Source: Solenopsis invicta (Eukaryota > Arthropoda > Insecta > Hymenoptera > Formicidae). Taken from it: a stretch of 64,000 bases of DNA. Below are positions 47,899-60,434 of the stretch, one piece after another. Location: contig NC_052668.1 in NCBI RefSeq assembly GCF_016802725.1, positions 23,492,501 to 23,556,500 of the forward strand, in the 5' to 3' direction. Under the pieces are notes generated by a model. That model did no database searches and was not told the origin of the DNA. It worked only from the letters and a program-made list of their open reading frames with translations. Every line of letters begins with the position of its first letter. The first letter of the stretch is position 1. The translations under genes and the position numbers were made by a program.

Positions 47899-48262
47899 GG
47901 TGACAATTTTTCTCAAAATGTTTATGAATCGGAGCATTTTTTAGAAATACTGAGAAAGTCTACCTTTTTTTCTCTTTCAAAACTTTTCACACATGTAAAT
48001 TCTGAAATATTCTATAAGATTCGTAAGAGATTTGAGAAATCTAAAATGTTATAAAACCGTACAGAAATTCTGAATAACGCTGAAAGATATTGTAGCGAAA
48101 AACCTGGTGAAAATTTTCTTCCAATTTTTCATATAATTATTATATATTATTATTGTTGTAACAATTATAATACATTATTATACTCTCAATATAATTTTTA
48201 TATAACTTCCAGCATTTCTAAAAAGTGAAACTCGTTTGCTGAACAAAATTTTCACCAGGACG
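47899..48262. mobile_element. Possible degraded inverted-repeat element
   Basis: GGTGACAATTTTTCTCAAAA followed by CATTTTTTAGAAATACTG on the left resembles the reverse complement of the right side, GGTGAAAATTTTGTTCAGC followed by TTTTTAGAAATGCTGG. The arms are diverged and the boundaries approximate. Confidence 0.4.
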
Positions 48263-48389
48263 TCTACACAAAAAATTATATTTCGTTCTATACATTTGAC
48301 CTAATGAAAATTTTATTCCACTCATCTTTTTAAACTTGAACACTATTCGCGAAAATATATTTGAAACTACGATCAGGGATTCGTTTAAT

Positions 48390-49600
48390 ACGTTCGATAA
48401 GTGTATTTTCACTTTTCACGGCCCATCTTTCGCACGGCCTTGATAATCCCGCATTTTTCCGATTCATTTCGTTTTTCCGATAATGAAGGCAGAATGCAAA
48501 TTGTCGCAGATTCATCGCGAGTTTACACAAAGAGTCGGCAAAGAACCACCGAGCGGGTGCGTCGAGCCGAACGAATTACTTTCAACCGCGCGGCAACATG
48601 GTGGGAGAGCAGCCGCTGGTCGCTCTCCTCGCGGAGCACGCTGCACGATTCCGTAATATTTATTTTCCACTCACGGCTAGTGACTCACTACCTGGCCGAC
48701 CGCGCCACGGCGAGCAGGTAGAGCTCGTGTTCGTGTGCGAGATTCGTGACCGTTCTCCCACATCCCCGCTGGCGCGCGGACGCGCGCGCGCGCCTGTTTC
48801 GCAGTGGAAGTGCCATGTGTGCGTGCGTGCGTGCGTAGGTGTGTACATGTCACGAAAAGTGCCCATTTCTCTTTCAATTTTCAAGAAAGGAATCATAAAT
48901 ATTTATCGTGTCGTAAATATTTATCGAGGCTTTGCGGGACGCCGCAAAATGTTTAACGAAAGCGGGACGAAAGGACGCGCGGACAAGCGGAGAGTGACTC
49001 GCGACGTAACTACTACCCTTTGTTTGACAAAATGAAGGATTAGGCGGTTTGCGCGAGCAGTTATAGTAAATTGGCGAAAGGCAAACAGGACGCGCCTACC
49101 GGCGATCACGATCGTCGGAAGGCTATCGAGGGTTAATCGCGAGGGACGTACCTTTGCGGTCGTTGATCGAATTAATGATCATCGTCGTCGACGGGGGAAG
49201 GAAGGAAGGAAGGGGGCGATTCTAGATCTACATCCCCTTTATTGGATTTATCCGCGAGGGTTGAGTGGTGCCGCCGAGCCGACGTACGAATCGATAAAAT
49301 GCGAACTGTCGCACGTGCCGTCCGTGACCGTCGCTCGGCGACGTCACATTTTTATCGCCGCTCAAGGATAATGCGACGCAATTGCGACTCTCTATCGCCC
49401 TATCGCGCGAGTCGATTAGCGCGGAACCGATTTTCGTGCGAAATCGGCGCGATTGAATCCGCCCACGTAGCGTCGCTCTTCCCTCGCTAATCGAATGGGC
49501 TCAGCCTTGTTTTGTTATGTACCATTTTGACTGTAACCGTAATACGCTTCGCTGACAATGGTGTTCCAACGAGAGTCGAAACGCCCGTTTTCTTTGTTCA
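48390..49600. other. CpG-rich region with a possible short first exon
   Basis: Around 48,598 an ATG in good context (AACATGG) opens 40 codons that end exactly at a possible donor (GAGCAG then GTAGAG, last exon base 48,717). No domain is recognisable and no downstream exon could be linked, so it is a suggestion only. The rest of the region is CpG-rich without a supported gene; a GGAA tract lies at about 49,197-49,212. Confidence 0.2.
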
Positions 49601-49616
49601 ATAAAGCGTGAAAGTT

Positions 49617-49849
49617 CCCAGTGAGCATAAAATCATTGCTTCCATATTATTACAAAAATATTCAATAATTTTCATTCGTATTGTACTTAAAACATTTGGA
49701 AAATATTTCGAAAAAAGTCACGTGTCAAATAATCTTCTTAAATATGTAAAATATTATTTTAAAACGTATAAAAGCATACGTACAATCAATATTTCTAAAT
49801 GTTACTTTCATGTTTCTTCTTACTGGGTTTCGTGTTTCTGCTCACTGGG
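49617..49849. mobile_element. 233-base element with 11-base perfect terminal inverted repeats
   Basis: It begins CCCAGTGAGCA and ends TGCTCACTGGG, exact reverse complements. The interior is AT-rich and non-coding. A second, partial copy of the end (TTACTGGGTTTCG) lies just inside the right boundary, near 49,821. Confidence 0.65.
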
Positions 49850-51480
49850 TTTACACAATAATTTGCGCGGTACTCTCATTAGCCCTGTTTTATAATTGCC
49901 GTATCGTTGGATTTTGAGAGTCCATTGTAACATTACATTTACGAGTTTTATAGTATTTCGAATTGTATGATAGATTAATAACGCGATTGCGTCAGCGCAA
50001 AACTGCAGTTTTTCGTTAACTGACGTTAGACACGCTCGATCTATTCGTAGTAAGAATTTAATTGATTAATTAATATAATAAGAAATTAATCAAATTAATT
50101 TCTTACCATACCCACGTCGACGCGAAACGGATGGTTCTCGATTGTTTACAAAACACGACGGGTGCTTCTCGTTGGCAACTTATTAATCATACGCGGCGAC
50201 ACGGAAATAACACGTTACGTCACGTATAGGTACACGTCCGACGAATCATCCGTAGGAATGTCAGGGTGCCGCGCCTGAAAAAAGAAAAAGAAAACGTTAA
50301 TATTCGAAACGTACATCGTATAAATCGGGAATCGTTAATGCGCGATGTTTAGACGAATGCGAAAAAATGATTCGCGCAGAAACGACTAAATGGCGAGAGA
50401 CTAAAATCGAGCTTCTTGATTTTTTTCTTGCAGAGGCGGCTGAACGCCCATCGGGAGATGATCCCGTCGCGAGTGACAGACTCTCGTGATCTACGACCCC
50501 GGCACAGAAGATTTCTGCTTCGTTACTTCGATGTAAACAGTGCGGTTGTCTGAGAGACCATCGATCTTCGGCGCGGTCTTTCCTCGCGAAGTTAAAGCAA
50601 ACGTTATTCGCGCGAATATAAATGGAGAACCGTGGAGTATCGCTGCGCCGTCATTCACGCGGTTCATTCCCGACCTGGGGGACCGCGTGCGGTGCTCGCT
50701 GATGATCATCCTCGCGATTAGACCCGCGAGAGAGTGAATTCGTAACCGGATGTGCTCGAACGGGCCGTGAACGAGCTGAGCGCCGAGCGGAGTGGAGTGT
50801 GTCGTAATTCGACGGACTTTCCATTCGCGTGGCCTTGCTCCGAACAAGGAAAAGATCGAGGAATCGCCGGGACGATCGGCAGGACGATTCCCGAGCGCGA
50901 TAAACGTCTCCTTCTGGGGCAGTGTGTGACATCGAGTGTTTGCGGTGCAGCGAGGCAGCGAGGGAGGCGCAAGAAACCGTCCAGGTGATAGCCTGGTCGA
51001 TCGATAGCGCGGCAAACTTCCGCGATCGATATCCCCGGGGTGAAGCGCATCGGTGCGTTGCACTCGCGCAATGAGAACATTGTTGTTGTCGTTCTCGTTG
51101 TCGTCATCGTCGTCGAGATTAATGATGCTGTTAATGGCAACGACGAAGCGATCGACCCGTTCGCATTTCTGCGATTACAAGTGCGTAGAGCGCAATGTCA
51201 GGGCGACCGGTCGCTTTCGGTAGCCGAGCGTTGACACGATCAGAAGAGAAGAGGAACACACCCGAGGGAGAGAAAGAGACAAAGAGATATCGATGAAGTT
51301 GTAAGGTTGAGAGGTGAGTGCGTTACGCGTCATTCAAGCGAATCTCGCGATCGCGTGCTGCTGCGAGACTTCAAGGCCTGACTGCTTTTGGGTCGCACGC
51401 GGTCCTCGAGCGAAACAGGTTGTAAAGTCTATCGAAACGCAAAACCGATGCTCCTCAAGGTCTCTTCCTACAACACGCAA
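49850..51480 (+). promoter_or_regulatory. CpG-rich region with a candidate non-coding first exon ending at 51,313
   Basis: The DNA from about 50,100 to 51,450 is CpG-rich. At 51,313/51,314 a near-ideal splice donor (GAG then GTGAGTGCG) follows a purine-rich leader-like stretch. This would suit a 5' untranslated exon on the + strand, perhaps of the Bicdr gene whose first coding exon begins at 53,269, or a non-coding RNA. The open frames on both strands show no domain. This is inference from one signal. Confidence 0.3.
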
Positions 51481-51849
51481 TAAATTTAAAAAAAAAAAAA
51501 TAATGTAATAAGTATCCAATATACTTGTGTATCTAAACGCACGCGATATTCGTCTTCATTAAAGTAATCAAGATGTACAAACGAAGCAATTTTTTTTCTT
51601 TTTCTTTTGACACTCATGTCCTTTAATAACGGTGTTAAAAAGTAGGAAAAGTATATAGATTGGGATTGACAAATGTTTGTTCACGTATATTTCCTTAACG
51701 ATAAGGACTTGAAAAGAAAAGAGATTGTTTTATCTAAAATCAAAAGCTAGCAAATAAATACAGCTGATGATTCATTGTAGAATTCCAGGATTCGCAATGT
51801 AATTAGAAGTAAAGGAAGTTTACTGTGGCTGAAGAAATATTTATGAACA

Positions 51850-51887
51850 ATTTATCCAACCGTAAATGTATTTACGGTTGGATAAAT
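51850..51887. repeat. Perfect 18-base inverted repeat with a 2-base loop
   Basis: ATTTATCCAACCGTAAAT is followed by GT and then its exact reverse complement. Such symmetry could be a cruciform or hairpin or the remnant of a small element; no terminator role is implied in a eukaryotic spacer. Confidence 0.9.
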
Positions 51888-52125
51888 AATATTTTTTTTG
51901 TAACGATTTGTACAGACACTTGATTGCGACTTAAATATTTCATTGTTTCGGAATGGCAATGGCTGTATTTCATTTTTGTACATTCTTATCGTTAATGTGA
52001 TAACCTGTCAGTGCTTGACTGATAGAAATTATTTATTCAGCGATAATTTAATCAAATTCATATAAAATAAAAGATAGAAGTAATAAAATAAGAAAACGGT
52101 AGTGAACTGCAGCTATGTAATAAGT

Positions 52126-52623
52126 AGAATTGGATAGTAACTAGTTAGAAGTGAAATAAAGTTAAAAAGTTAATAATTTTTAACGTAACTTAGTTAATTT
52201 TAAATAATTTAATTTTGAACCTTAACTAGTTACTTTTAAAACATATAAACTTTTGTCGATTAACTTTTTTCCCCAAGTTAAAAATTCATCTACGTAAAAA
52301 AAAAAATTATAAAAGAAGCAATACATTCCCACATAAAAATTACTTTTTTGTTACTTTGTAAACTTAATTTACAAATAAAATATTAAATTTATTTGATGAT
52401 CCATATTATATTTGTTTTAAGTAATCTAACTTTAAAAAATTACAAATTTCTAATTTAATATGAATAATGCTTTGCAAAATTAACTTTTAATTTAACTTGA
52501 TTTAATCTTAACGAAACTTTTAACTGAGTCAGTTTTTTATTTAGGTAATGTGGTTAAATTAATTTTATAAGCCATTAACTTTAACTTAATTTACTTAAAA
52601 AAATATATCAACTTGTTTAATTC
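52126..52623. mobile_element. Dispersed AT-rich element, family 2 (copy 4)
   Basis: It starts near AGAATTGGATAGTAACTAGTT and shares the interior words of the other copies, such as TAATATGAATAATGCTTTGCAA (close to the 40 kb copy) and GCCATTAACTTTAAC. Its end is near TTGTTTAATTCTG. Its terminal TTGGGTAA motif has decayed to TTGGATAG. Confidence 0.65.
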
Positions 52624-53268
52624 TGATAATAATTGAGTAATATAATAACAGACTGAGGATAGAAAATTATACACGTGTACTAGATACATATGCAACTTGT
52701 ATACAATATTAAAAAAATGTATTACATAATTATAAGTTTTAGTATACACTTAGCTTCAATTATTTATGTTACCATGATTTTACTCTGGAATATTCTATTC
52801 ATCTGTTTTTTTTAATTTGTTGCTAAATACTACATTAGAACAAAAACATCTGTAAAGTTAAACTCGGTTCTAGTCCGTCCGGTCTACTTCGTTCAATTTC
52901 TGAACGCCGCATATCCGTTCCAATATCGCGCCATTCGTACGGCGCTTTGTGAGTCAAGCGCAATAAAAGTGAAAATCCAAACTTAATTGATTTCAGCTAA
53001 TCAATGACGCCCAATGATTTGATGCTGCCCACGCACGACCGCGCGACGTCCACGAGGGAAAGTCGATCGTGATCGACGTCACTTGTTCGTTATCACACCG
53101 GGCCCGTGTCTAATACATCTGACGTATTGTTGCCCAAGTGTTCATCTCTCTGACGCGGTCCCCACTTCCCTCACCGTATATCGATCGCGAATTCGTCTCG
53201 CGAATTGGTGACAAACACGAGTGACGTTACGCCGTGCTGTGCCGTGGTAGGAACGCCAATAATTCGCG

Positions 53269-53511
53269 ATGCTGCCGAAGAAGGAGCAGCAGACGGAGCC
53301 GTACGCTCTCGAGGACATGATATCGGATCTCCAAGCGAGGAGGCACTCGCTCGACCACGACGAAGTCGTGCAGGACCCGGCCGAGTTGCTCAAGCAACGC
53401 GAGAGGGACCTCGTCCTGGCCGCTGAGCTCGGCAAGGCTCTCCTCGAAAGGAATCAGGAGTTAACGAAGCAAGCCGAGACCCTGGCCGAGGAGTACTCCG
53501 CCAAATTGGAA
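53269..53511 (+). CDS. Bicdr: BICD-related dynein adaptor (Bicdr / BICDL1-like), first coding exon only (81 codons, partial)
   Basis: BICD-related proteins link Rab-bearing vesicles to dynein-dynactin. The exon opens at ATG 53,269 and ends at GAA with donor GTGAGT (53,512), phase 0. The translation includes the acidic EDMISDLQARRHSLDHDEVV and then LLKQRERDLVLAAELGKALL. The AAELG within it matches the AAxxG core of the CC1 box, through which BICD-family and related adaptors bind dynein light intermediate chain. It continues as coiled coil (ERNQELTKQAETLAEEYSAK). No further exon is visible before the window ends, so the gene continues to the right past an intron of at least 10.4 kb. HAP1/TRAK proteins share this motif, but the wording here fits the BICDR group best; that is from memory of the family and was not aligned. 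Confidence 0.78.
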
Positions 53512-56500
53512 GTGAGTAGACGCGCAGTTTACAGAAATTCAGTTTGCCTGCAGGCACTTTCATCTCATAACTAGCTAATCTAGAACGAAAAGAAATCCCA
53601 GTTAGTTAGAGCTAAATATAAACGTAGAATTAAATTATCGTTCTTCCTCCGGTTGTTAAATATAAAGACGTACGATGAGAATATTAAACAATACCGAGGC
53701 AAACATTATTTGTATGAGACGCGTAAATTTCTAGAAGAGAGAAAATATAATTCAGTGTATTTTCTCTCACAAAATATATAACTATACGAGAGTAATTTAT
53801 CGTCCACGCCGACGGTTAAGAGATAAAGCTTATGTAATCTTTTGCGCGGCGTTTAGATAAAAATTAATTAGAAGCGGAGTACACTGCGCGGAGTTTCCAA
53901 TTTAACGAAGGTGAATTTTACTTTCGACACGCCTGTGGGATTACACCTTCTCGAGGGATACACGAGGCAAGGGGGAATGGAATATATTTTTTACGTGAAA
54001 AACTACGCCGCCGAGTCTGCTCCGTTTCGCATGTACATAATGCAATCCGATCGTTGCACGTGCGCAACGGCGCCTGCAGCTATACTGGTTGCAACCAGCT
54101 CATGCTCCACTTTCGCGAAACGCTAATCCTCCTCCCTTCGGTTTTATATCTTATTACATTGCTGCCAGTTTTATGGCGAAATGGACGTGGAAATCTCAAG
54201 TGACTCACCGACATAAACACAAAGTCTTCGGGAGTCTGCTTGCCGCGACAATTACGGGCGCCTTGAACCGAGTTTACCGAGCTTATCATTGCAACATGTG
54301 TCTTATCTGATTGATAAAATGATCGTTAATTGTGTAGGAAGATAAGACGAAGTAACTTCTAATATTCCCATCTATTCAAAGTGGAGATATATCCCGTTGT
54401 TCAGTCGAAGACGTTTCTTTGCTGAAAACCTTTTTAGCAACAAGGATGTCGCGCGTGTGTTACTCATTTTATAGAGCTAATGCATCTCGTCGTCGGTCGA
54501 TCGTATCGAGCGCACAGACCGTGTCGCTTAACGCGTCATTGAGCTCAATGGAAACGACTGCATTATCGCGAATTACTAGTCACTCGTGTCGAGGTAAATG
54601 TAGATTCGCGAATAACCAGACGAAGAATTATCTCGAAGGTTTACCTTCTCTCAACAATGATGCGGAGGCCTGGGAGAAGCGACGGCGGACACAATCGCAA
54701 AACAACCAAAGACAATATTTCTAATGCCAACTGGCCGGAAATTTTCACCTTCGTGTATTTAGCGAGTACAATCGCTTTCCAACATTATGCCGGCGGCCGG
54801 CTGCGGAAAATTTGCTGCCGTGATATACGCGAGCATGCAGCGCACCGATTACATAAGACAATAAATAACGCGGAACTTGATGCCGGAAAGATCGAAAATG
54901 CATATTAGACCTCGTCCTTTGTACATTTGAGGCACGTCGAATGAGATATGCGGCGAAATCGAGAGAATTTCAAAAGCTAAGAGAACAAAATGGCTCTCGT
55001 ATCAACCATCAATCCGATAAGAAAAAATTACGAATATTAATACTACTCAATATTGTTTATTATTTGGTAATATTAAAATCAAAACATCTTATGTAAGATA
55101 TGTATTAATATGCAATCCAAATAGGGTTCAAATTAGTTAATCCAAATTAATTAGAGGATTCTAAATTAATTAATTCAAGAAAGTTTTCAGCTAAAAAAGG
55201 AAAGTCACGTAACTTTATATTCCTATTCTAATAATAGAAATATATTCTTTAATAAAGAAGCTTTGCCATCTCCAAAATAATAAATAAAAAACAATAATTT
55301 GTTATTAAAAAAATTGTAATAATGACAAATTATAATAATGACAAATGTTGCTGTGGAAAAAATTGAAAAATTACGTAGTAAAAAATTTTAAAAAATTCTA
55401 GGGTATCTAGATAGTAATCGTAAACTTATTCTCAAAAATTAAAGTTTTTAAATTATATAGAAAAACTGGAAAAACTTCTTAAATTAATTGCTTATTTTCG
55501 CTGACGTACTTTATGATATCCTTGTTCTATTTCTCTTAATGTATCACTCGCCAGATAAAGTTCTTTTATTTGCAAATTGTTTTTTTTTTTAATATTAAAA
55601 CAGAAACTTTTATAATTTGACATTTCGTATATTCATCAGTATGCTATCTGGTGCAAGTCCAAAATTAAATAATCGTTTTTAATTGCTTAGAAGTTATCGG
55701 GTTTGAGGTATTTACGTTACCGTGTCTCACCACAACCTCTTTCTATTTCTCTTAATGTGCCATAATTTGTCGTTGCAATAAACGTAATTTCTCTTTTATA
55801 TAATTGGCTTTATTTTACGGCTGTTTGCATGTGATTACCTTAAATGTTTCGTTTCCTCTTTCTTTTATGCCTTTCCGAGAGACACGACGGCACACCGTGA
55901 GCAGTCGAGACGGCCAAGCGAGACGGTTAGGGTTACTCGCGTCCGCCTCCCTCAAATACCAGGCTGTTCGTTTACCGCCGAGTATTATTATCGCATTGCA
56001 CGTATGCCTTCTTACGACGGCTATTCCCTCCTCCGCAAGGAGCGAACAGCCGCGATAGGAATAAAGAAGAGAGAAAAGATAAAAAGAAGCAGCGAATGAA
56101 AGTCACCGATAGAACCGTAAATTAGGAGATTTCGGAATCGGGCCACGAAACACCAAGGTCAAGTCTGAATTTTACGTGCGCTCCTCTTGCTTCCGCGCGA
56201 CGACGATTCGTAGATGCGGTCGAGGACCCTTGCTCACCGGACGATAAACCGCGACGGTTTTTGACGCGAGCGAGAGCACGCGACGTGTTCCGCTGGAATT
56301 CCCCCGGCAGGCCGGTTCAAACGAGAAACTGCGCTCGGATCTGCGCTTCTATCTCTACATCGCTTCTAGCGTTTCTATTCTCTTCATCAACGCGCTTCTC
56401 TCATAAATTTCGACAGAATTAGCGTAGGTTGCGGCAACCCGCGGTCGCTCGGCAACTAACGCTGCTCACCCAACTGCGCTTTCCTCTTTCGTCGGTGTAT

Positions 56501-59500
56501 TTCGCACTCGCTCTACGCCGCGGCGCCGGTGTTATTTAATTCAAGACCGATTGGCGCAATCTTACAATAATAACAATAAGCGACCGCGGTCGGGCTTCGC
56601 CGGGCTGCGATGCGATACCTACCGGCGCGGCGTTTCGTACGTGAACAGCGCGATTCCTACCGACGACCACGAAAGCGTGGAAACAAGCCACTTAGGCAAC
56701 AACGAACGGCTCCGGAGACAATACCCGGCACTACGCTCTGCCTGCGTCTGCCTACCCACGTTCCCCTATCTTTCCGCGTTCTGCCTGTCGCCTTATTTTT
56801 GACCTCCGTGGGGAGGGCCCACGCTTTTACTCGTGCCCTTTAAATCGGATCTGAGCAATTACCCGTTATCCGGCGAGAGCACGGCTCCCGATGCACCGAG
56901 ACACGATGTAAAGCAAAGATAAGCAAAGAGCGAAGGCACGAGCCTTCGATTCAGTAGTTACCAGTTCTCCGGCGATTAAATATTAAATTCAAGATTTATA
57001 GTAAGAATATATTGTAAGTGTTGGAAATACATTGTAAGTTGCTTCGGAAGATGGTAAGGGAAAATTGCTGAATGCGTACCAATCTCCTAAAGCGTATACA
57101 TCTATTTAATATTTAACACTTCTACTTTATGTACGCAATATTTAGTGACAAAGATAAAAAGTAAATAGAAAATGAGTAATGTAATAAGAATTCAACAAGT
57201 TTTATTTTGTTTTGTGCATGCCATTAGCATTTTAAAAAAGGCATTTACATGTAATGTAAATTTTTCATCGACTTATATATAAGTTGATAATAACGTAATT
57301 ATGCAATTTTATTATGTTGTTATATTTTTATAAAAGAAGGCTTGTACAATATTTTACATATTTACAATTATTATAAAAATTAAATTGATATTTTTATAAA
57401 CTCTACCAAATTTCCTTCATAGAACTACAAATTTTACTATAAAGAAATGATAACGCAAGATTGATAAGTGATGCTAATAAAACTAGTAATTATGTTAATA
57501 ATAAAAATATATCAATTAAAAAAATAAATTTAGTTTTATTTTAATGTTCTTATCTTTTCATTGTTGTTATTTATTAATTATTGAATATTTGATCGTTTTT
57601 TCGGAAAATAATTAATAAAATAAATATTAGTTAATGGTTTCTTATATTTTTAATTACTTTAATTAATAAATTCGATATTTTCAAAAACGATACGACTTAG
57701 GAAACCGAATACGCTTTGAGCAATCAATTTTCTAATTTACACCTTTCATAACATGTTATTAAAAATCTTACAAAAAATTAATTTATTATTACTGAAAGGT
57801 TCAACATGTAATAATAGACAATTGAAACATCAAGCTACAATTTTAAACTTTGATTTACATCCAAAACAGCACTAAATGCAAAATGTAATAAAAAAAATAC
57901 GCATTTGGCAATTCTTCCTTACGATAACATAAAAAACTCTACAAACAACCAACAGACAAGTTCTTGATTTATATTTGCAATAGTTAAACATTTATCTTAA
58001 TTAATCGAAAGTATGTTCATGATATTTTAAGGATTTTTTTGAAACGCTAAATAAATGAAGAAGTATTAAAGTTATCCACGATAGTATCAAAAAAGTATTT
58101 TTTTTCGCACGATGCTTTAAAGGTTTTCAATAAAATGAGAACGTATAAGATATACATACAATAGAACCGAAGATATAAGATGCCTCAAGAAATAAAGAAC
58201 AAAGACATATAAATTTAATATTTAATATTAAAACGAGAGAGTATCGCGTATCCTCCTTGGAGAAAGCATGGAGAAAAAGCTCCCAATGTTTACATTTACA
58301 ATGGCCTACGAGAACCGTACATCCGAGAAGACAGGTGTCTTCCTCCAAATGACGTGACTTCCTTCTCGCTTCCGGATATTCTTTCCGGCGGAGACAGCTC
58401 TCTTCGGACGTTCGCGTGATTGTGTATAAAGTGACGAAATCACTCAGGAAAATCTCCAGCCTGTCAATAACCATTAAGACATCCGACGTTAATAGATTAG
58501 GCAACAAAGATCTTTCTCAACATCGCCAATATCGTGGCCGGCGTTATTGTACAATCATTCTCCCGGGGTTTTTTCTCGAGCAACATTTATTTCTCTTTTT
58601 CTCGTCTCGCTTTTTCACGGCAGCGTTTGCGAGCGATTAATTGCATCGACGGCGATGAGTAAGACTTAATTGCGTCACCAGGCAAGTTTTATGCGCCCGT
58701 GCTGTTGCCTGACGTCACGACGTTATCTATGACGAGCCGCGTCTAAGTTGTACACGAGCGTGTTTATTCGCGATCGCCGTTTGAACGCACATTGCGTGCG
58801 TAAAACATTAAGCGTGAAGGCGATAGCACGTTCCAGACCGAGCGCCGGAGGCGGGACCGCCTAATGCTTCCGGTTTCGTCTTTAATTAAGCTCGCCACGC
58901 TCGTATGTGGAATAATCGCGGTCCCTTATACAACTCGAATCGGTTGAAAGCGTCGCGAATTGTATATCCACGGAACGTATGTATCGTTTCCTCGACCGAT
59001 CGGTTTCCTGGCCATTCCGGCTCGTCACTCCCTATCAGTTACGCCGAACGGTAAATTATGAGCGTGCATAATTAATAACTCGCATGCGAAACGTCGATCA
59101 TGCGCGAATGTTCGTCGCGTAGAAACGTTGGCGGTTTGTCCTCAAGTTCGGCACGTTTTCATTTTCGCTGATAAATGTGCCGTCGTTAATTAGCGACACT
59201 TTTCTAAAATCATTCATCTATTCTATTAACACGAATTACGTAATGTACATATGTAATATACGTAATTACATTTTATAAAAATAAATATAAGTGACCGAAG
59301 AGAAAATATTTAATAATTGATTGAATTTTTAAAAACAGGAATAAAAATCAATTTGTTTTGTTTTAAATTCGCCCGAGTTCGCAAGTTATTCAGAGGGAAA
59401 CCCGAAGAGCCGCTTTCCTACCACCTAATTTACGATCGCGTTAATTAACGGGCGGACACAGTCCGTAGATCATTTGCGGTCTCGTCATCTATCACCGAGA

Positions 59501-59999
59501 AAACCTCACCGTAAGTCCCGCTCGGCGCCGGCGATTGAAATGCGAACGAAAATACGCGCATTCGTCGAGGAGTTACACTTTCATCTCTGCTTTAGCGAGG
59601 CGAGAAAAGAAATGGGTCGCGATCGCGAGTCGTAACGAAAGCCGCGCCGAGCTGAGTCGAGTCGGACGCGGTTGCTCGCGGTTGTATAATTGGTCGTCTG
59701 AAAGCGGACTGCTTGGCAACCGGCGATTTGCAACAGCGATAAAAAGCGGGTCTGATATATGCAAGCGCGCACGCGCGCGCGCGCGGAGGCTGCGGCGCTT
59801 CCTCGCGCCTCGAGAAAGCCGCCGCCGAGTTTCGCACGCCTTCGCATAGCCTCCGATCTAGGAATCGCGCTCTTTGTAATAATCGAGATCACCTATTAAC
59901 CTCGAGACGCGAGCGTGCTAATTAAGCGCGGGATATTTAATTAGAGTGCCACGGTCGACTTTGACGTCTCGCGCTTGAATTCGGGCGAGAAAGGGGGAA
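53512..59999 (+). other. First intron of the Bicdr gene (left part)
   Basis: No coiled-coil or other coding exon is seen on the + strand. Composition alternates between AT-rich blocks (54,960-55,800 and 56,970-58,130) and CpG-rich blocks (56,160-56,960, 58,640-59,160 and 59,400-59,950). The CpG-rich blocks are candidate enhancers or alternative promoters. Frames found here are short and without domains. Confidence 0.5.
58710..58717. promoter_or_regulatory. Full palindromic CRE (TGACGTCA) in the Bicdr intron
   Basis: A perfect TGACGTCA, the consensus site for CREB/ATF-type bZIP factors, lies in a CpG-rich block of the intron. Single 8-base matches occur by chance roughly once per 65 kb, so by itself this is weak evidence of function. 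Confidence 0.3.
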
Positions 60000-60036
60000 G
60001 ATTAGCTTTGCTTCTGTGAGAACGACAGGTCGTTAT

Positions 60037-60434
60037 CCAGAAAAAAGTTTGTTCGATTAAAAAAATATTTGTTTAAATTCAAAAAAATTTGTGCATTTTG
60101 CTACACAGTTAAAGAAGTTTCTTTGATTTGAAGAAATCTCTTGGTTAATTATTCTTCTTATTGGAAGAAATTGGTTGTGCTACGCAAACTTATTTTAAAA
60201 CGAAAGAAATATATTCATGACCAGAACAATTAAATTACTTTTTACGGTTCTGTTAGTCCTTTCTTTGAATTAAAAAATTATTCGTTTAAATTTATTCAAT
60301 GAATTAATTTATTCACTTAAAAAAATGTCTAATAACGTCATTTCTCGAAATCAAATAAATTTCCATTTCCCTCAAAGGTACTTTCACTCGAAAGAAACAA
60401 TTTCTTCAATTTAAACATAACTTTTCTCTGGGTG
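60037..60434. mobile_element. MITE-like element, family 1 (copy B, opposite orientation to copy A)
   Basis: It begins CCAGAAAAAAGTTTGTTCG and ends ACATAACTTTTCTCTGGGTG. Read in reverse complement, it follows the order of the element at 1,231-1,588, including AAGAAACAATTTCTTC and the CTTTCACT word. It is about 40 bases longer than copy A. No coding capacity is visible. Confidence 0.6.

Larger units (their letters stand above)
51481..53268. other. Spacer upstream of the Bicdr coding exon
   Basis: It contains a perfect inverted repeat at 51,850-51,887 and a family-2 element at 52,126-52,623. The final 350 bases (52,900-53,268) become CpG-rich and presumably contain the Bicdr promoter or the 5' end of its exon. 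Confidence 0.45.

Noticed and set aside
50491..51063. 190-codon minus-strand frame
   Set aside because: No recognisable domain, no good start context, and competing frames on the other strand; best explained by CpG-rich composition.
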